A DNA stretch of 64,000 nucleotides from Pelagibius litoralis (GTDB lineage Bacteria > Pseudomonadota > Alphaproteobacteria > Kiloniellales > Kiloniellaceae), in contig NZ_JAAQPH010000008.1 in the NCBI RefSeq assembly GCF_011683915.1, forward strand, positions 62,001 to 126,000, in the 5' to 3' direction. Below are positions 55,989-64,000 of this stretch, in pieces. Below the pieces are notes generated by a model. The model did no database searches. It had not been told where the DNA came from and saw only the letters and a program-made list of their open reading frames with translations. Position numbers and translations under genes: made by a program. Every line of letters starts with the position of its first letter. Position 1 is the stretch's first letter.

Positions 55989-57251
55989 CTACGCATAGAG
56001 CTTAACCGCGGCCGCCCTGGCTTTGGCCATGGCTTCGCGCAAGACAACCGCAATCGTATGACAATCCTCGTCGCTCAGCCATAGCGGCAGCCTGATGTCG
56101 CAAAGCTGATGCAGCAGCCGATCGGCATTGGGCAGACCACCGCCAGCGCCCTCGCCGAGATAGCGCCAGTGGTCGTGACGGCTGGTGAAGCCGACAGGAT
56201 CTGCTGCGCCGAACCATTTGATGTGAACGCCGTGGGCAATGGCCTCATCGACGAAGAGCGCGATCTGCCTGTCGTCAAGCGACCGGTCGGCAACTGAGAA
56301 CTGCAGCGAACTCGGTGCAAAATCCTCTTCAGCCGGCCGCTGCGGCAGAGAAATCCCCTCAATACCGGAGAGTTCGTCGGCCAGCACCGCATAGATCTGC
56401 CGCCAACGCGCATTGCGCTCGTCCAACAGGGGCAACTGCGCCCGCAGGAGGGCGGCCACCAGACCGGACATCCGCATGGAGCAGTTCGGCGTGGCGAAGC
56501 GATGACGCTCAAAGACCTCAAGCGGCGGGCGGGCGCGATGCTGGGCGTAGAGCATATAGCTGCCGGAGAGAAGAATGGCGCGTGCCGCCAGATCCTCGTC
56601 ATCCGTCACGATCAGTCCGCCCTCGCCGGAATTGATGTGCTTGAAGGTCTGGGTGCTGAAGCAGCCCGCCTTGCCGAAACTGCCCGTCAGGCGGCCGTTC
56701 CAACCCGCCCCCATGGTATGGGCGCAGTCCTCGATCATGACGATCCCGTGGCGCGCGCAGAGCGCGGTTACCGCATCCATATCGGGAATATGGCCGCGCA
56801 TATAGGAAAGCATGAGAAACCGCGCACCGCTCTCGGCGGCCTTGCGCTCCAGATCATCCAGGTCGGCAACAAGGCGCTTATCGATGTCGACCAGGACCGC
56901 CTGGGCGCCGGCGTGGGCAACCGCCCCGGGTACCGGCGCCAGGGTGAAAGCATTCACCAGAACCTTGTCGCCCGCCTCGACTCCCGCCGCCTTCAGCGCC
57001 AGAAACAGGGCGCAACCGCCGGAATTCACACCGACGCAGTACTTGCTGCCCATGTAGTCGGAAAATTCCTGCTCCAGCAATGCCGCTTCCGGAATGGTGT
57101 CGCGGTCTTCGCCGTAGCGGAACAGTCGGCCGTCGCGCATCAGTTTTACCGCCGCTTCGATGCCGGCCTCGGGGATCGGGTCGGGCGCGCTCAGATCGCC
57201 GCGGAAAACCGCGCCGCCATCCGGCTCAGAGCGCGCATCCGAAACTGTCAT
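55989..57251 (-). CDS. DegT/DnrJ/EryC1/StrS-family PLP-dependent enzyme
   Basis: A 420-residue fold-type I PLP enzyme. The motif VGVNSGGCALFLALKAAGVEAGDKVLVNAFT forms the phosphate site. Asp-His in VMIEDCAHTMGAGWNG contacts the pyridine ring, and the Schiff-base Lys is in CFSTQTFKHINSGEGGLIV. DegT proteins are usually sugar aminotransferases, but there are no sugar genes here. It overlaps the HisD-like gene (ATGA) and so probably acts in the same small-molecule pathway under the LacI regulator at 58829. Function is otherwise unknown. Confidence 0.85.
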   Translation of the reverse strand: MTVSDARSEPDGGAVFRGDLSAPDPIPEAGIEAAVKLMRDGRLFRYGEDRDTIPEAALLEQEFSDYMGSKYCVGVNSGGCALFLALKAAGVEAGDKVLVNAFTLAPVPGAVAHAGAQAVLVDIDKRLVADLDDLERKAAESGARFLMLSYMRGHIPDMDAVTALCARHGIVMIEDCAHTMGAGWNGRLTGSFGKAGCFSTQTFKHINSGEGGLIVTDDEDLAARAILLSGSYMLYAQHRARPPLEVFERHRFATPNCSMRMSGLVAALLRAQLPLLDERNARWRQIYAVLADELSGIEGISLPQRPAEEDFAPSSLQFSVADRSLDDRQIALFVDEAIAHGVHIKWFGAADPVGFTSRHDHWRYLGEGAGGGLPNADRLLHQLCDIRLPLWLSDEDCHTIAVVLREAMAKARAAAVKLYA

Positions 57252-58564
57252 TGGGCCTTGGCCTCCGGTTCCAGCTTGAACACCTCGTCGGGAAAGTACT
57301 TGGCCAGGCGCACATCCCCGGTCATGGCATGGCCCTCCATGCCCTCAAGGCGCGAGATCCGGCTGGCAACTTGGGCGACACCGCGCGAAGCCCCTCTGGT
57401 CATTCGTTGATAGGTCAGTACCTTAACGAACTTCTGTGCGTTCAGGCCACCGGAATAGCGGCCGGCGCCACGGGTCGGCAGAATGTGATTGGGACCGGAG
57501 CACTTGTCGCCGAATGCCACCGTGGTCTCCTCGCCCAGAAACAACGAGCCGTAGTTCTTCAGCGAACGCAGCCACCAATCCAGATCTTCAGCCTGCACCT
57601 GCAGATGTTCCGGCGCATAGCGGTCGCAGACGGCGCAGGCCTCCTCGCGCGTATCGGTGAGGATAACCTCGCCGAAGTCCCGCCAGGCTGCCGTGGCCGA
57701 GTCACCGGAAAGACCGGGCAGTGCGGCGATGATGCCCGGCATCAGTTCGATCACCTTCTCGCCCAGTTCCCGGCTGGTGGTCGCCAGCCAGACCGGGGAG
57801 TCCGGTCCGTGTTCAGCCTGTCCGGCCAGATCCGCAGCGACGATCGCCGGGTCCGCCGTGTGGTCGGCGACCACCATCGATTCCGTCGGTCCGGCAATGA
57901 CATCGATACCGACACGGCCGAACAGCATCCGCTTGGCCTCGGCAACAAAGCTGTTGCCAGGTCCGACGATGATATCGGCCGGGTGCCCGGTGAAGTGTCC
58001 ATACGCCAGGGCCGCCACGCCCTGTACACCGCCGAGCGCCAGCACCCTGTCGGCACCGGAAAGCTTCATGGCGTAGAGGATCGCCGGATGGATGCGTTCC
58101 TCGCCCTTGGCCGGCGAGGTCGCAATGACGTTTTCAACGCCCGCCGTCTTGGCGGTACAGACGCTCATGATTGCCGAGGCTGCATGCGCATAGCGACCGC
58201 CCGGCACATAGCAGCCGGCGGTCGTCACCGGAATCAACCGCTGGCCGGTCATCAGACCGTCGAGCAGTTCGATTTCAAATTCCTGCTGGGAATCCCTCTG
58301 CCGCTGGGCAAAGTCGCGCACCCGCGCGTGCGCATAGCGCAGATCATCTTTCGTGGACTCGGGAAGCATCGCCTCGGCATCGCGAAACCAGTCCTCCGGC
58401 ACAACGATATCGCCCTGCCAGGCATCCAGTTTCTGCGCAAACTCCCGGCTCTTGGCCTCACCGCCCGAGTCGAGCTCGGACAGCATCCCGGCAACGGTCT
58501 CCGTCGTCCTGGAGCCAGCCGCGTTGTCGCTGCCAGGCGCCTGCTTCAGGTAAACCTCGCCCAT
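57248..58564 (-). CDS. Histidinol dehydrogenase-family enzyme (HisD-like, possibly HpsN-type)
   Basis: A 438-residue NAD-dependent alcohol dehydrogenase of the HisD family. VTTAGCYVPGGRYAHAASAIMSV, DIIVGPGNSFVAEAKRMLFGRVGIDVIAGPTESMVVAD and AGQAEHGPDSP are aligned family motifs. Later CSGPNHILPTRGAGRYSGGL is present. There are no other histidine-biosynthesis genes, and it sits with a DegT-type enzyme and a LacI regulator, so a catabolic role is likely. HisD paralogues include HpsN, which oxidises dihydroxypropane sulfonate; whether this one does is not shown. Confidence 0.85.
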   Translation of the reverse strand: MGEVYLKQAPGSDNAAGSRTTETVAGMLSELDSGGEAKSREFAQKLDAWQGDIVVPEDWFRDAEAMLPESTKDDLRYAHARVRDFAQRQRDSQQEFEIELLDGLMTGQRLIPVTTAGCYVPGGRYAHAASAIMSVCTAKTAGVENVIATSPAKGEERIHPAILYAMKLSGADRVLALGGVQGVAALAYGHFTGHPADIIVGPGNSFVAEAKRMLFGRVGIDVIAGPTESMVVADHTADPAIVAADLAGQAEHGPDSPVWLATTSRELGEKVIELMPGIIAALPGLSGDSATAAWRDFGEVILTDTREEACAVCDRYAPEHLQVQAEDLDWWLRSLKNYGSLFLGEETTVAFGDKCSGPNHILPTRGAGRYSGGLNAQKFVKVLTYQRMTRGASRGVAQVASRISRLEGMEGHAMTGDVRLAKYFPDEVFKLEPEAKAQ

Positions 58565-58616
58565 CGCCTATATGTCCCGTTTTGAGCTGCAATGCATTGC
58601 GGCTGCCGTCCCGGCC

Positions 58617-58634
58617 TTTGAAAGCGCTTTCAAA
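58617..58634. promoter_or_regulatory. LacI-family operator upstream of the HisD-like/DegT operon
   Basis: TTTGAAAGCGCTTTCAAA is a perfect 18-base palindrome with central CG, 53 bases before the HisD-like start and in the same gap as the divergent LacI gene. This is a textbook LacI-family operator. Confidence 0.85.
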
Positions 58635-58810
58635 TAACGCCCTTTTCATTAGGAGATCACATAGTTTAGCATCGAGTCAACCGGCAAGCGCCCACCCCGG
58701 GTTAGCCATTGTTTTGAAATGAAATTGGCTTTCTATGGCCACGGATTACGAAGGGATACAGGTTGCTTTGGGCCGAAACGCCAGCGCAGGGGCGTTGACG
58801 TGGCCGCCGG

Positions 58811-58828
58811 AATGGAAGGGCTTTCAAA
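58811..58828. promoter_or_regulatory. Second LacI operator overlapping the LacI gene ribosome-binding site
   Basis: Matches the palindrome at 58617-58634 at 14 of 18 positions, with the GCTTTCAAA half intact. It spans the GGAAGGG ribosome-binding site and ends directly at the TTG start, which suggests autoregulation. Confidence 0.6.
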
Positions 58829-59890
58829 TTGAGCCGTAGGGAAACCACAACCCTGGAAGACGTTGCACGACTGGCGGGCGTATCGCCGGCAACGGTTTCA
58901 CGCTGCATGAACCAGCCCCAATCGGTCAGGGCGGAAAAGCGGGTGCGCATCCAGGGCGCCATCGACCAGCTGGGCTATGTACCGAACGGCTCCGCGCGGG
59001 CCCTCGCCTCACGACGGTCCCGGATGATCGGCGCCATCCTGCCGTCGCTCGACAACATGCTGTTCGGCGGCCCGCTGGAGGCTTTTCAGAAAGAAGTCGG
59101 CAGCGCCGGCTATACCGTGGCGGTCGCCTGCTCGGAGTACGACCAGCAGCACGAGCGGGTTCACATCCGCAACTTCCTGGAAAGTCCTGTCGATGCGTTG
59201 CTGTTGGTCGGCGGGCACCGCGACCCCAACATCTATCGTCAGATCGAGCGCCAGGGCATTCCCTATGTGCTGACCTGGGTGTCCAGCGGCGACCGTGAAG
59301 AACACTGTGTCGGCTTCGACAATGCTGCCGCCTCTGCCGACCTGGTCGACTACCTGGTGTCCCTGGGCCATCGGCGCTTCGGCATGATCTCGGGCTTCAC
59401 CGAACACAACGACAGGGCCGGCGCCCGGCTGGCCGGCGTCCGCAAAGCCCTCGCCCGGCATGACCTGTCGCTCGACGACGATCAGTTGCTGCACCGTCCC
59501 TTTGAGCCGGAGGCCGGGCGCGATGCCTTCCACATCCTGATGTCCGGCTCCAAACCGCCGACGGTCGTGATCTGCGGGGCCGAACCGCATGCCTACGGGG
59601 CGCTCTTCGAAGCCCGCGATATGGGCATCGATGTGCCGGGCCAGGTCTCGGTCACCGGTTTCGATGACATGTGGCTGGCAAGCCAGACCATGCCGACGCT
59701 CACAACCATCCGCACCCCGCGAGAGGAAATGGGCCGGCAGGCGGCGCATCACCTTCTCGCCCAGCTGCGCGGCGAACGCGTCGCCGCGCCCCGGCCGCTG
59801 GAAACGACCCTGGTGGTGCGGAAGTCGACAGCCGCGCCCCCGGAGCCCTTTCCCGGGCCGACAAAGGGCCTTAAGCGCGGACAAGGCTGA
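58829..59890 (+). CDS. LacI-family transcriptional regulator
   Basis: A 353-residue regulator starting at TTG with GGAAGGG 8 bases upstream. The helix-turn-helix is TTLEDVARLAGVSPATVSRCMNQPQSVR at residues ~6-34. The hinge LGYVPNGSARALASRRSRMIGAILPS and a sugar-binding-like effector domain ending VSVTGFDDMWLASQTMPTLTTIRTP follow. It is divergent from the HisD-like/DegT operon and has two matching operators in the gap. The last 20 bases overlap the convergent DMGDH-like gene. Confidence 0.93.
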   Translation: MSRRETTTLEDVARLAGVSPATVSRCMNQPQSVRAEKRVRIQGAIDQLGYVPNGSARALASRRSRMIGAILPSLDNMLFGGPLEAFQKEVGSAGYTVAVACSEYDQQHERVHIRNFLESPVDALLLVGGHRDPNIYRQIERQGIPYVLTWVSSGDREEHCVGFDNAAASADLVDYLVSLGHRRFGMISGFTEHNDRAGARLAGVRKALARHDLSLDDDQLLHRPFEPEAGRDAFHILMSGSKPPTVVICGAEPHAYGALFEARDMGIDVPGQVSVTGFDDMWLASQTMPTLTTIRTPREEMGRQAAHHLLAQLRGERVAAPRPLETTLVVRKSTAAPPEPFPGPTKGLKRGQG

Positions 59891-62291
59891 ACGCCGGATC
59901 ATAGAGGCAGATCTCGCCGACCCGCGCCGCTACCGCCTCGCCCAGAACCTCAACCGACAGCAGACTGCCGTCCTGGGCAAACGGTGGATCGACGAAGGCC
60001 AGGGCAAGGTTGCATCCGACACGGTGCCCCCAGCCGGCCGAGGTAACGCTGCCCACGACCCTGTCGCCTGAAAGGACGGAGTCCCCCGGCTGCGCCGGTG
60101 CCGAAGCGGTATCGAGGGTCATGGACACGAAACAGCGGCGCGGCCCGCTTGCCGCCATGTTTTCAAGCGCCGCTTTGCCAACGAAATCCTTGTCCCAACG
60201 CACGAAACGGTCGAGCGCGGACTCCAGCGGGTTGTACTCGGTGATCAGGTCCGCCTTCCAATGCCGAAAACCCTTTTCAAGGCGAAGGGATTCCGTGGCG
60301 TAGAGGCCGAAAGGCCGGATCCCGAAGGCTTGACCCGCCGCCCAGAGTTTCTGGAAAACCGCCGTGAGCTGTCCATTGGGAATGTGCAGTTCCCAGGCCA
60401 GTTCGCCCGAGAACGACACCGACATGGCCAATACCTCGGCATCGCCGACAGCGACCGGGCGGACCGACAGCCAGGGAAAGGCTTCCCGCGACCAGTCACA
60501 GCCCGGCGCGGCCTTGGCAAGAACATCGCGGCTGCGCGGCCCGGCGAGTACCAGGATCGAAAAGTCATCGGTCAGGTTTTCGAACCGGATCGAGCCATCA
60601 GCGGGAAGCCGCTCGCTCAGCCAATCCAGATCATGATATTCGGCCGCAGCCGCCGCGCCGTACCAGGCCCGGTCCGGCGCCAGCCTGGCGATGGTCGCTT
60701 CCGCTTTGATGTTGCCCTGCTCGTTCAGCAGATAGGTCAGGGCTACCTTGCCGGGCCGCCGCGGTAGCCGTGAACAGACAATACCGTCAAGCCAATCGTC
60801 CAGACCCTCGCCCGTAATCTCATAGCGGTTGAAGCCGGAGACCTCCATGATGCCGACGGCATTTTGAACCACCGCCACCTCTTGCGCGACGACATCGAAG
60901 GTATTGTTGAAGCGGAAGGAGTGCTGCTCTTCGAAATCCGGCGCCGGTTTGAAATAGAGCGCCCGCTCCCAGCCGTTCACCACGCCGAAGGCAGCCCCGA
61001 TCCCTGCCAGAACGGGATAAAGCGGGGTTGTCTTCATCTCTCGCGCCGCCGGCCGGTACTCATGGGGCATGTGGAAGCGAAACTCGTTCTGATAGTCTTC
61101 CACCGCCTTCAACGCGGTGTAGTCCACCGTGGCGTGACGCGTGAAGCGCCGCGGATCGAGCGGCCAGGTGTCGTAACAGGCCTCCCCCCGCACCATCATC
61201 TGCGCCAGCAGCCAGCCGTGTCCCCCACCCTCGCCCAGGCCGGCCCGCAGACCGGTGATGCACCAGGCATTGCGCTTGCCCGGTATCTTCCCGACCAGTG
61301 GCAGACCGTCCGGCGTATAGGTGATCGGCCCATTGATCACCGAGTGAATACCGGCCTCCATCAGACAGGGAAGACGCCGGAAGGTCCCTTCCATGGTGTC
61401 GATACAACGGTCCAGATCGTCAGGGCAGAGCGCGTTGGTAAAGTTCGGGTCGATGCCATCCAGTCCCCAGGTCTTGCAGCCCTGCTCGTAGAACCCGACC
61501 AGCAGGCCCTGCTTCTCCTGACGGGAGTAGAAATCATCGGCCGGACAGCGCAGCAGCGGCACCCTGAAGTCCAGTTCCGCGATCTCGGGGATCGGCTCGG
61601 TCAAGAGGTACTGATGCTCCATCGAGGCGACCGGCAGTTCGACCCCCATCATGGCGCCAATCTCGTTGCAGCGGTATCCGCCGGCGTTGACGATCATCTC
61701 GCAGTGGATGTCACCTTTATCCGTGTGGACGATCCACTCACCGTCCGGTTTTTCAGTCAAGGCAGTGACCGGCGTGTGCCGGTAGATCTCCGCGCCGGCC
61801 TTGCGGGCGCGCCGCGCCAGGGCCTGGCAGAGCTGGGCCGGATCAATGTCCCCATCAAGCGGATCCCAGAGCGCGCCCAGCAGATTGTCGGTGGTGATCA
61901 GCGGGTGGCGGCGCCGGCATTCCGCCGGATCGAGAAGCTCGAAGTCGACCCCCATCCCCTTGGCCAGCGAGATGAAATGACGATAGCCGTCGAGGTGATC
62001 CTGGGTCGAGGCCAGACGCAGTCCGCCGGTCGCGTGATGGTAGTTGATCGGATAGTCCGGATCCTCGGCCAACTCCTTGTAAAGCCGGATCGAATGGCTT
62101 TTCAGCCCGACCATGACCTGATTAGCACCGAAGTTGGTGACCTGGGCGGCAGAGTGCCAGGTGGTGCCGGAAGTCAGCTCGTCGCGTTCCACCAGAACCA
62201 CGTCGCGCCAACCTTCTTCGGTCAGGTGATAGAGCGCGCTGCAGCCGCCGATACCACCGCCGATCACCACAACCCGGGCCTGCGATTTCAT
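59871..62291 (-). CDS. Dimethylglycine/sarcosine dehydrogenase-like FAD enzyme with GcvT domain
   Basis: An 806-residue enzyme expected to demethylate a methylated amine such as dimethylglycine or sarcosine and pass the one-carbon unit to tetrahydrofolate. The N-terminal DAO domain has the FAD motif VVVIGGGIGGCSALYHLTEEGW and TSGTTWHSAAQV, where the His could carry FAD covalently as in DMGDH. The middle FAO_M linker is followed by a C-terminal GcvT domain (VALTYLLNEQGNIKAEATIARL, MSVSFSGELAWELHIP, LYATESLRLEKGFRHWKADL). The start is the ATG at 62291 after GAGGGAG; a TTG at 62309 is less likely. It is divergent from the MttB-family gene, a natural partner in betaine catabolism. Confidence 0.9.
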   Translation of the reverse strand: MKSQARVVVIGGGIGGCSALYHLTEEGWRDVVLVERDELTSGTTWHSAAQVTNFGANQVMVGLKSHSIRLYKELAEDPDYPINYHHATGGLRLASTQDHLDGYRHFISLAKGMGVDFELLDPAECRRRHPLITTDNLLGALWDPLDGDIDPAQLCQALARRARKAGAEIYRHTPVTALTEKPDGEWIVHTDKGDIHCEMIVNAGGYRCNEIGAMMGVELPVASMEHQYLLTEPIPEIAELDFRVPLLRCPADDFYSRQEKQGLLVGFYEQGCKTWGLDGIDPNFTNALCPDDLDRCIDTMEGTFRRLPCLMEAGIHSVINGPITYTPDGLPLVGKIPGKRNAWCITGLRAGLGEGGGHGWLLAQMMVRGEACYDTWPLDPRRFTRHATVDYTALKAVEDYQNEFRFHMPHEYRPAAREMKTTPLYPVLAGIGAAFGVVNGWERALYFKPAPDFEEQHSFRFNNTFDVVAQEVAVVQNAVGIMEVSGFNRYEITGEGLDDWLDGIVCSRLPRRPGKVALTYLLNEQGNIKAEATIARLAPDRAWYGAAAAAEYHDLDWLSERLPADGSIRFENLTDDFSILVLAGPRSRDVLAKAAPGCDWSREAFPWLSVRPVAVGDAEVLAMSVSFSGELAWELHIPNGQLTAVFQKLWAAGQAFGIRPFGLYATESLRLEKGFRHWKADLITEYNPLESALDRFVRWDKDFVGKAALENMAASGPRRCFVSMTLDTASAPAQPGDSVLSGDRVVGSVTSAGWGHRVGCNLALAFVDPPFAQDGSLLSVEVLGEAVAARVGEICLYDPAFSLVRA

Positions 62292-62371
62292 GGTCCCAAA
62301 CTCCCTCAAAGCGATCCGGCTCAGCCGCTTTTTCGTTCAACCTCCGTTCAACATGCGCGCTCAAAGAAACT

Positions 62372-62388
62372 GATTTAATTGCTAAATC
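62372..62388. promoter_or_regulatory. Dyad in the DMGDH-like/MttB divergent region
   Basis: GATTTA and TAAATC form a perfect inverted repeat with a 5-base spacer. It lies 81-97 bases upstream of the DMGDH-like start in an A/T-rich stretch and is a possible regulator site. Confidence 0.4.
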
Positions 62389-62393
62389 TCAGA

Positions 62394-62430
62394 TTAAGGA
62401 AAATCGCATTACCGCTTCGATTTTCCTTAA
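62394..62430. promoter_or_regulatory. Large perfect inverted repeat in the DMGDH-like/MttB divergent region
   Basis: TTAAGGAAAATCG (62394-62406) and CGATTTTCCTTAA (62418-62430) are perfect 13-base arms around an 11-base spacer, midway between the two divergent genes. It is too A/T-rich and symmetric to be chance in this GC-rich DNA. It is either a regulator site serving both promoters or a stem-loop in a leader RNA. Confidence 0.6.
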
Positions 62431-62518
62431 CATGAGAGTTCACGCCCTGCAGCCAGCCGCCAATTCAGGCAGACTGAGACCCGGGACCCAACGGCAAGGG
62501 GAATGGGAGAGAGGGGGC

Positions 62519-64000
62519 ATGACCTCCGAGGAAACCAGGATCGGGCGCCGCGGTCGTGGCAGGGCCGCCCGTGTTGCCGCGCGCTCGGCGCCGGAAGCCG
62601 AGGTCGATCCCTGCCCTCCCGGCCAGACCGGCGGCAGCTACCGGCCTTTGCCGGACTCCGATCTGAAAACCATCTGTGCCGAGGCCTTTCGGGTGCTCGA
62701 GGAAATCGGCATGGGCGAGGTGCCTATCATCGTACGGGACAAGGCGCTGGGGTCCGGCGCACAACTGAATGACGCAGGCCGTCTCTGCTTTCCCCGACCG
62801 ATGGTCGAAGACATCATTGCCGGGGCCGCCAAACGCTTCGTCTATCACGGTCGCGACCCCCGGCATGACTTTGAGATCGGTGGCGACAAGGTCTACTTCG
62901 GCACCGGCGGCGCCGCGGTTCAAACCCTCGACCGTCAGACCGGGCTCTACCGGCCCTCGACCCTGGCGGACCTCTACGACTTCACCCGGTTGATCGACAC
63001 CCTGGCCAATGTCAGCTGGTTCACCCGCTGCTGTGTGGCGACCGACATTCCCGACAACTTCGATCTGGACGTGAACACCGCCTACGCCCTGCTGGCGGGC
63101 ACCACCAAACCCGTCGGCACCTCCTTCACCCAGCCGGACTACGTGGCGCCTGTCATCGAGATGTTCGACATGGCCCTCGGCGGCGCCGGCAGATTCCGCG
63201 AGCGGCCCTTCTGCAAGGCCCACATCAGTCCGGTGATCTCGCCCCTGCGCTATGGCGAGGATGCCGTCGGCGTCACCCTGGAATGTATCCGTCTGGGCGT
63301 TCCCATCAACGCCATCATCGCCGCTATGTCCGGCGCCACGGCGCCGGCGACGCCCGCCGGTTTCCTGGTTCAATCCACCGCCGAGACCTTGGCGGCCCTT
63401 ATCCTGGTGAACCTCTTTGCGCCGGGCTATCCGATGATCTTTTCCAACTGGCCGCTGGTCATCGATCTCAGGACCGGGGCTTTCTGCGGCGGTGGCGGCG
63501 AGATCAGCGTGATGAACGCCGCCTCGGGCCAGATCGGCCGCCACCTCGGCCTGCCCTGCGGCGTCGCCTGCTCGATGTCCGATGCGAAAGCCGTAGATGC
63601 CCAGATGGGTATGGAAAAGGCGCTCTCCGCCCTCGCCGCCGGGCTCGGCGGCGCCAACATGATCTATGAATCCGCGGGCATGATGGCGAGCCTGCTGGGC
63701 GCCTCCTTCGAGGCCTTCGTCGCCGACGACGAAATGCTGAGCCACGTGCATCGCACCATCAGGGGTATCGAGGTGAACGCGGAAACCCTGGGCTTCGAAA
63801 CCATCCGCGAGGCGGTCGCCGGTGAAGGCCACTTCCTTGGCGCCCCCCAGACCATGGCTGCGATGCAGCGCGACTACTTCTATCCAAATCTGGCCGACCG
63901 CAACGAACCCCAGACCTGGGCCGAGGCTGGCGCCCACGACCTCATGACACGCGCCAGAACCCGCTGTGACGGCATTCTCTCAAGCCACTATCCGGCCTAT
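62519..64000 (+). CDS. Trimethylamine methyltransferase (MttB) family protein, 3' end cut by window
   Basis: Corrinoid-dependent methyltransferase family member; 494 codons are open to the window end with no in-frame stop. The ATG at 62519 follows GGGAGAGAGG. The first ~40 residues are Arg/Ala-rich (RIGRRGRGRAARVAARSAPEA), as in many alphaproteobacterial MttB homologues. Family core: YFGTGGAAVQTLDRQTG, TSFTQPDYVAPVIEMFDMALGG, KAHISPVISPLRYGEDAV and QIGRHLGLPCGVACSMSDAKAVDAQMG. No amber codon is read through where methanogen MttB has pyrrolysine, so it is a non-pyrrolysine type; glycine betaine methyltransferases belong to that group. Substrate is inferred from the DMGDH-like neighbour and the betaine-type importers. 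Confidence 0.9.
   Translation, partial: MTSEETRIGRRGRGRAARVAARSAPEAEVDPCPPGQTGGSYRPLPDSDLKTICAEAFRVLEEIGMGEVPIIVRDKALGSGAQLNDAGRLCFPRPMVEDIIAGAAKRFVYHGRDPRHDFEIGGDKVYFGTGGAAVQTLDRQTGLYRPSTLADLYDFTRLIDTLANVSWFTRCCVATDIPDNFDLDVNTAYALLAGTTKPVGTSFTQPDYVAPVIEMFDMALGGAGRFRERPFCKAHISPVISPLRYGEDAVGVTLECIRLGVPINAIIAAMSGATAPATPAGFLVQSTAETLAALILVNLFAPGYPMIFSNWPLVIDLRTGAFCGGGGEISVMNAASGQIGRHLGLPCGVACSMSDAKAVDAQMGMEKALSALAAGLGGANMIYESAGMMASLLGASFEAFVADDEMLSHVHRTIRGIEVNAETLGFETIREAVAGEGHFLGAPQTMAAMQRDYFYPNLADRNEPQTWAEAGAHDLMTRARTRCDGILSSHYPAY

Noticed and set aside
62519-64000. Possible pyrrolysine (in-frame amber) in the MttB-family gene
   Set aside because: I read the frame through to the window end and found no in-frame TAG; the pyrrolysine region is encoded by ordinary codons.

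Overview
The window is GC-rich, gene-dense chromosomal DNA from a Gram-negative, almost certainly an alphaproteobacterium. I would guess a marine or environmental Rhodospirillales/Kiloniellales-type lineage, but that is inferred from gene content and style (urtABCDE plus urease, TRAP, Opu-type and TupABC importers, H-NOX signalling, MttB and dimethylglycine-dehydrogenase-like enzymes), not from a marker gene. I see no rRNA, tRNA, IS element, prophage or CRISPR array.

Layout. 1-1735: end of a TRAP transporter. 1738-6321 (minus): branched-chain-amino-acid-type ABC importer. 6574-9896 (minus): 2-hydroxyacid dehydrogenase, FAD amine oxidoreductase and LacI regulator, divergent from a DUF1989-GcvT fusion (10051-12396), with a perfect operator palindrome between them. 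12481-16146: glycine-betaine-type ABC importer, then a nitroreductase. 17056-24228 (minus): TauE-like permease, two-subunit class I fumarase, a four-subunit succinate dehydrogenase-like complex and a ThDP enzyme, divergent from a LysR regulator. 25508-29845: nitric-oxide-type signalling operon (H-NOX, histidine kinase, REC-HDOD, REC plus degenerate HD-GYP). 30036-31841: RecQ. 31838-47352 (minus): nitrogen block. 47.7-48.7 kb: two decayed genes. 48768-51995: tungstate transport with an HTH/binding-domain regulator. 52214-55811: second betaine-type importer, paralogous to the first. 55989-58564: DegT-type PLP enzyme and HisD-like dehydrogenase, with a LacI regulator opposite. 59871-64000: dimethylglycine-dehydrogenase-like enzyme and an MttB-family methyltransferase cut by the window end, divergent across two dyads.

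The most notable system is the 15.7-kb nitrogen block. A consensus sigma-54 promoter (47563-47577) leads straight into a guanidine-I (ykkC) riboswitch (about 47441-47551). Next come an ABC importer, an agmatinase-family enzyme that I read as a guanidine hydrolase (GdmH type), and a His-rich small protein. The same strand continues with urtABCDE and ureDABCEFG. The order reads as a pathway: guanidine is sensed, imported and hydrolysed to urea and ammonia, urea is imported or retained, and nickel urease releases the remaining nitrogen, with nitrogen limitation and guanidine as joint signals. Between the guanidine genes and urtA lies a decayed copy of the urtA 5' end.

A second theme is methylated amines: two betaine-type importers, MttB, a DMGDH-like enzyme, a GcvT fusion and an amine oxidoreductase. 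A third is the strong stem-loop found directly after four of the binding-protein genes that come first in their operons.
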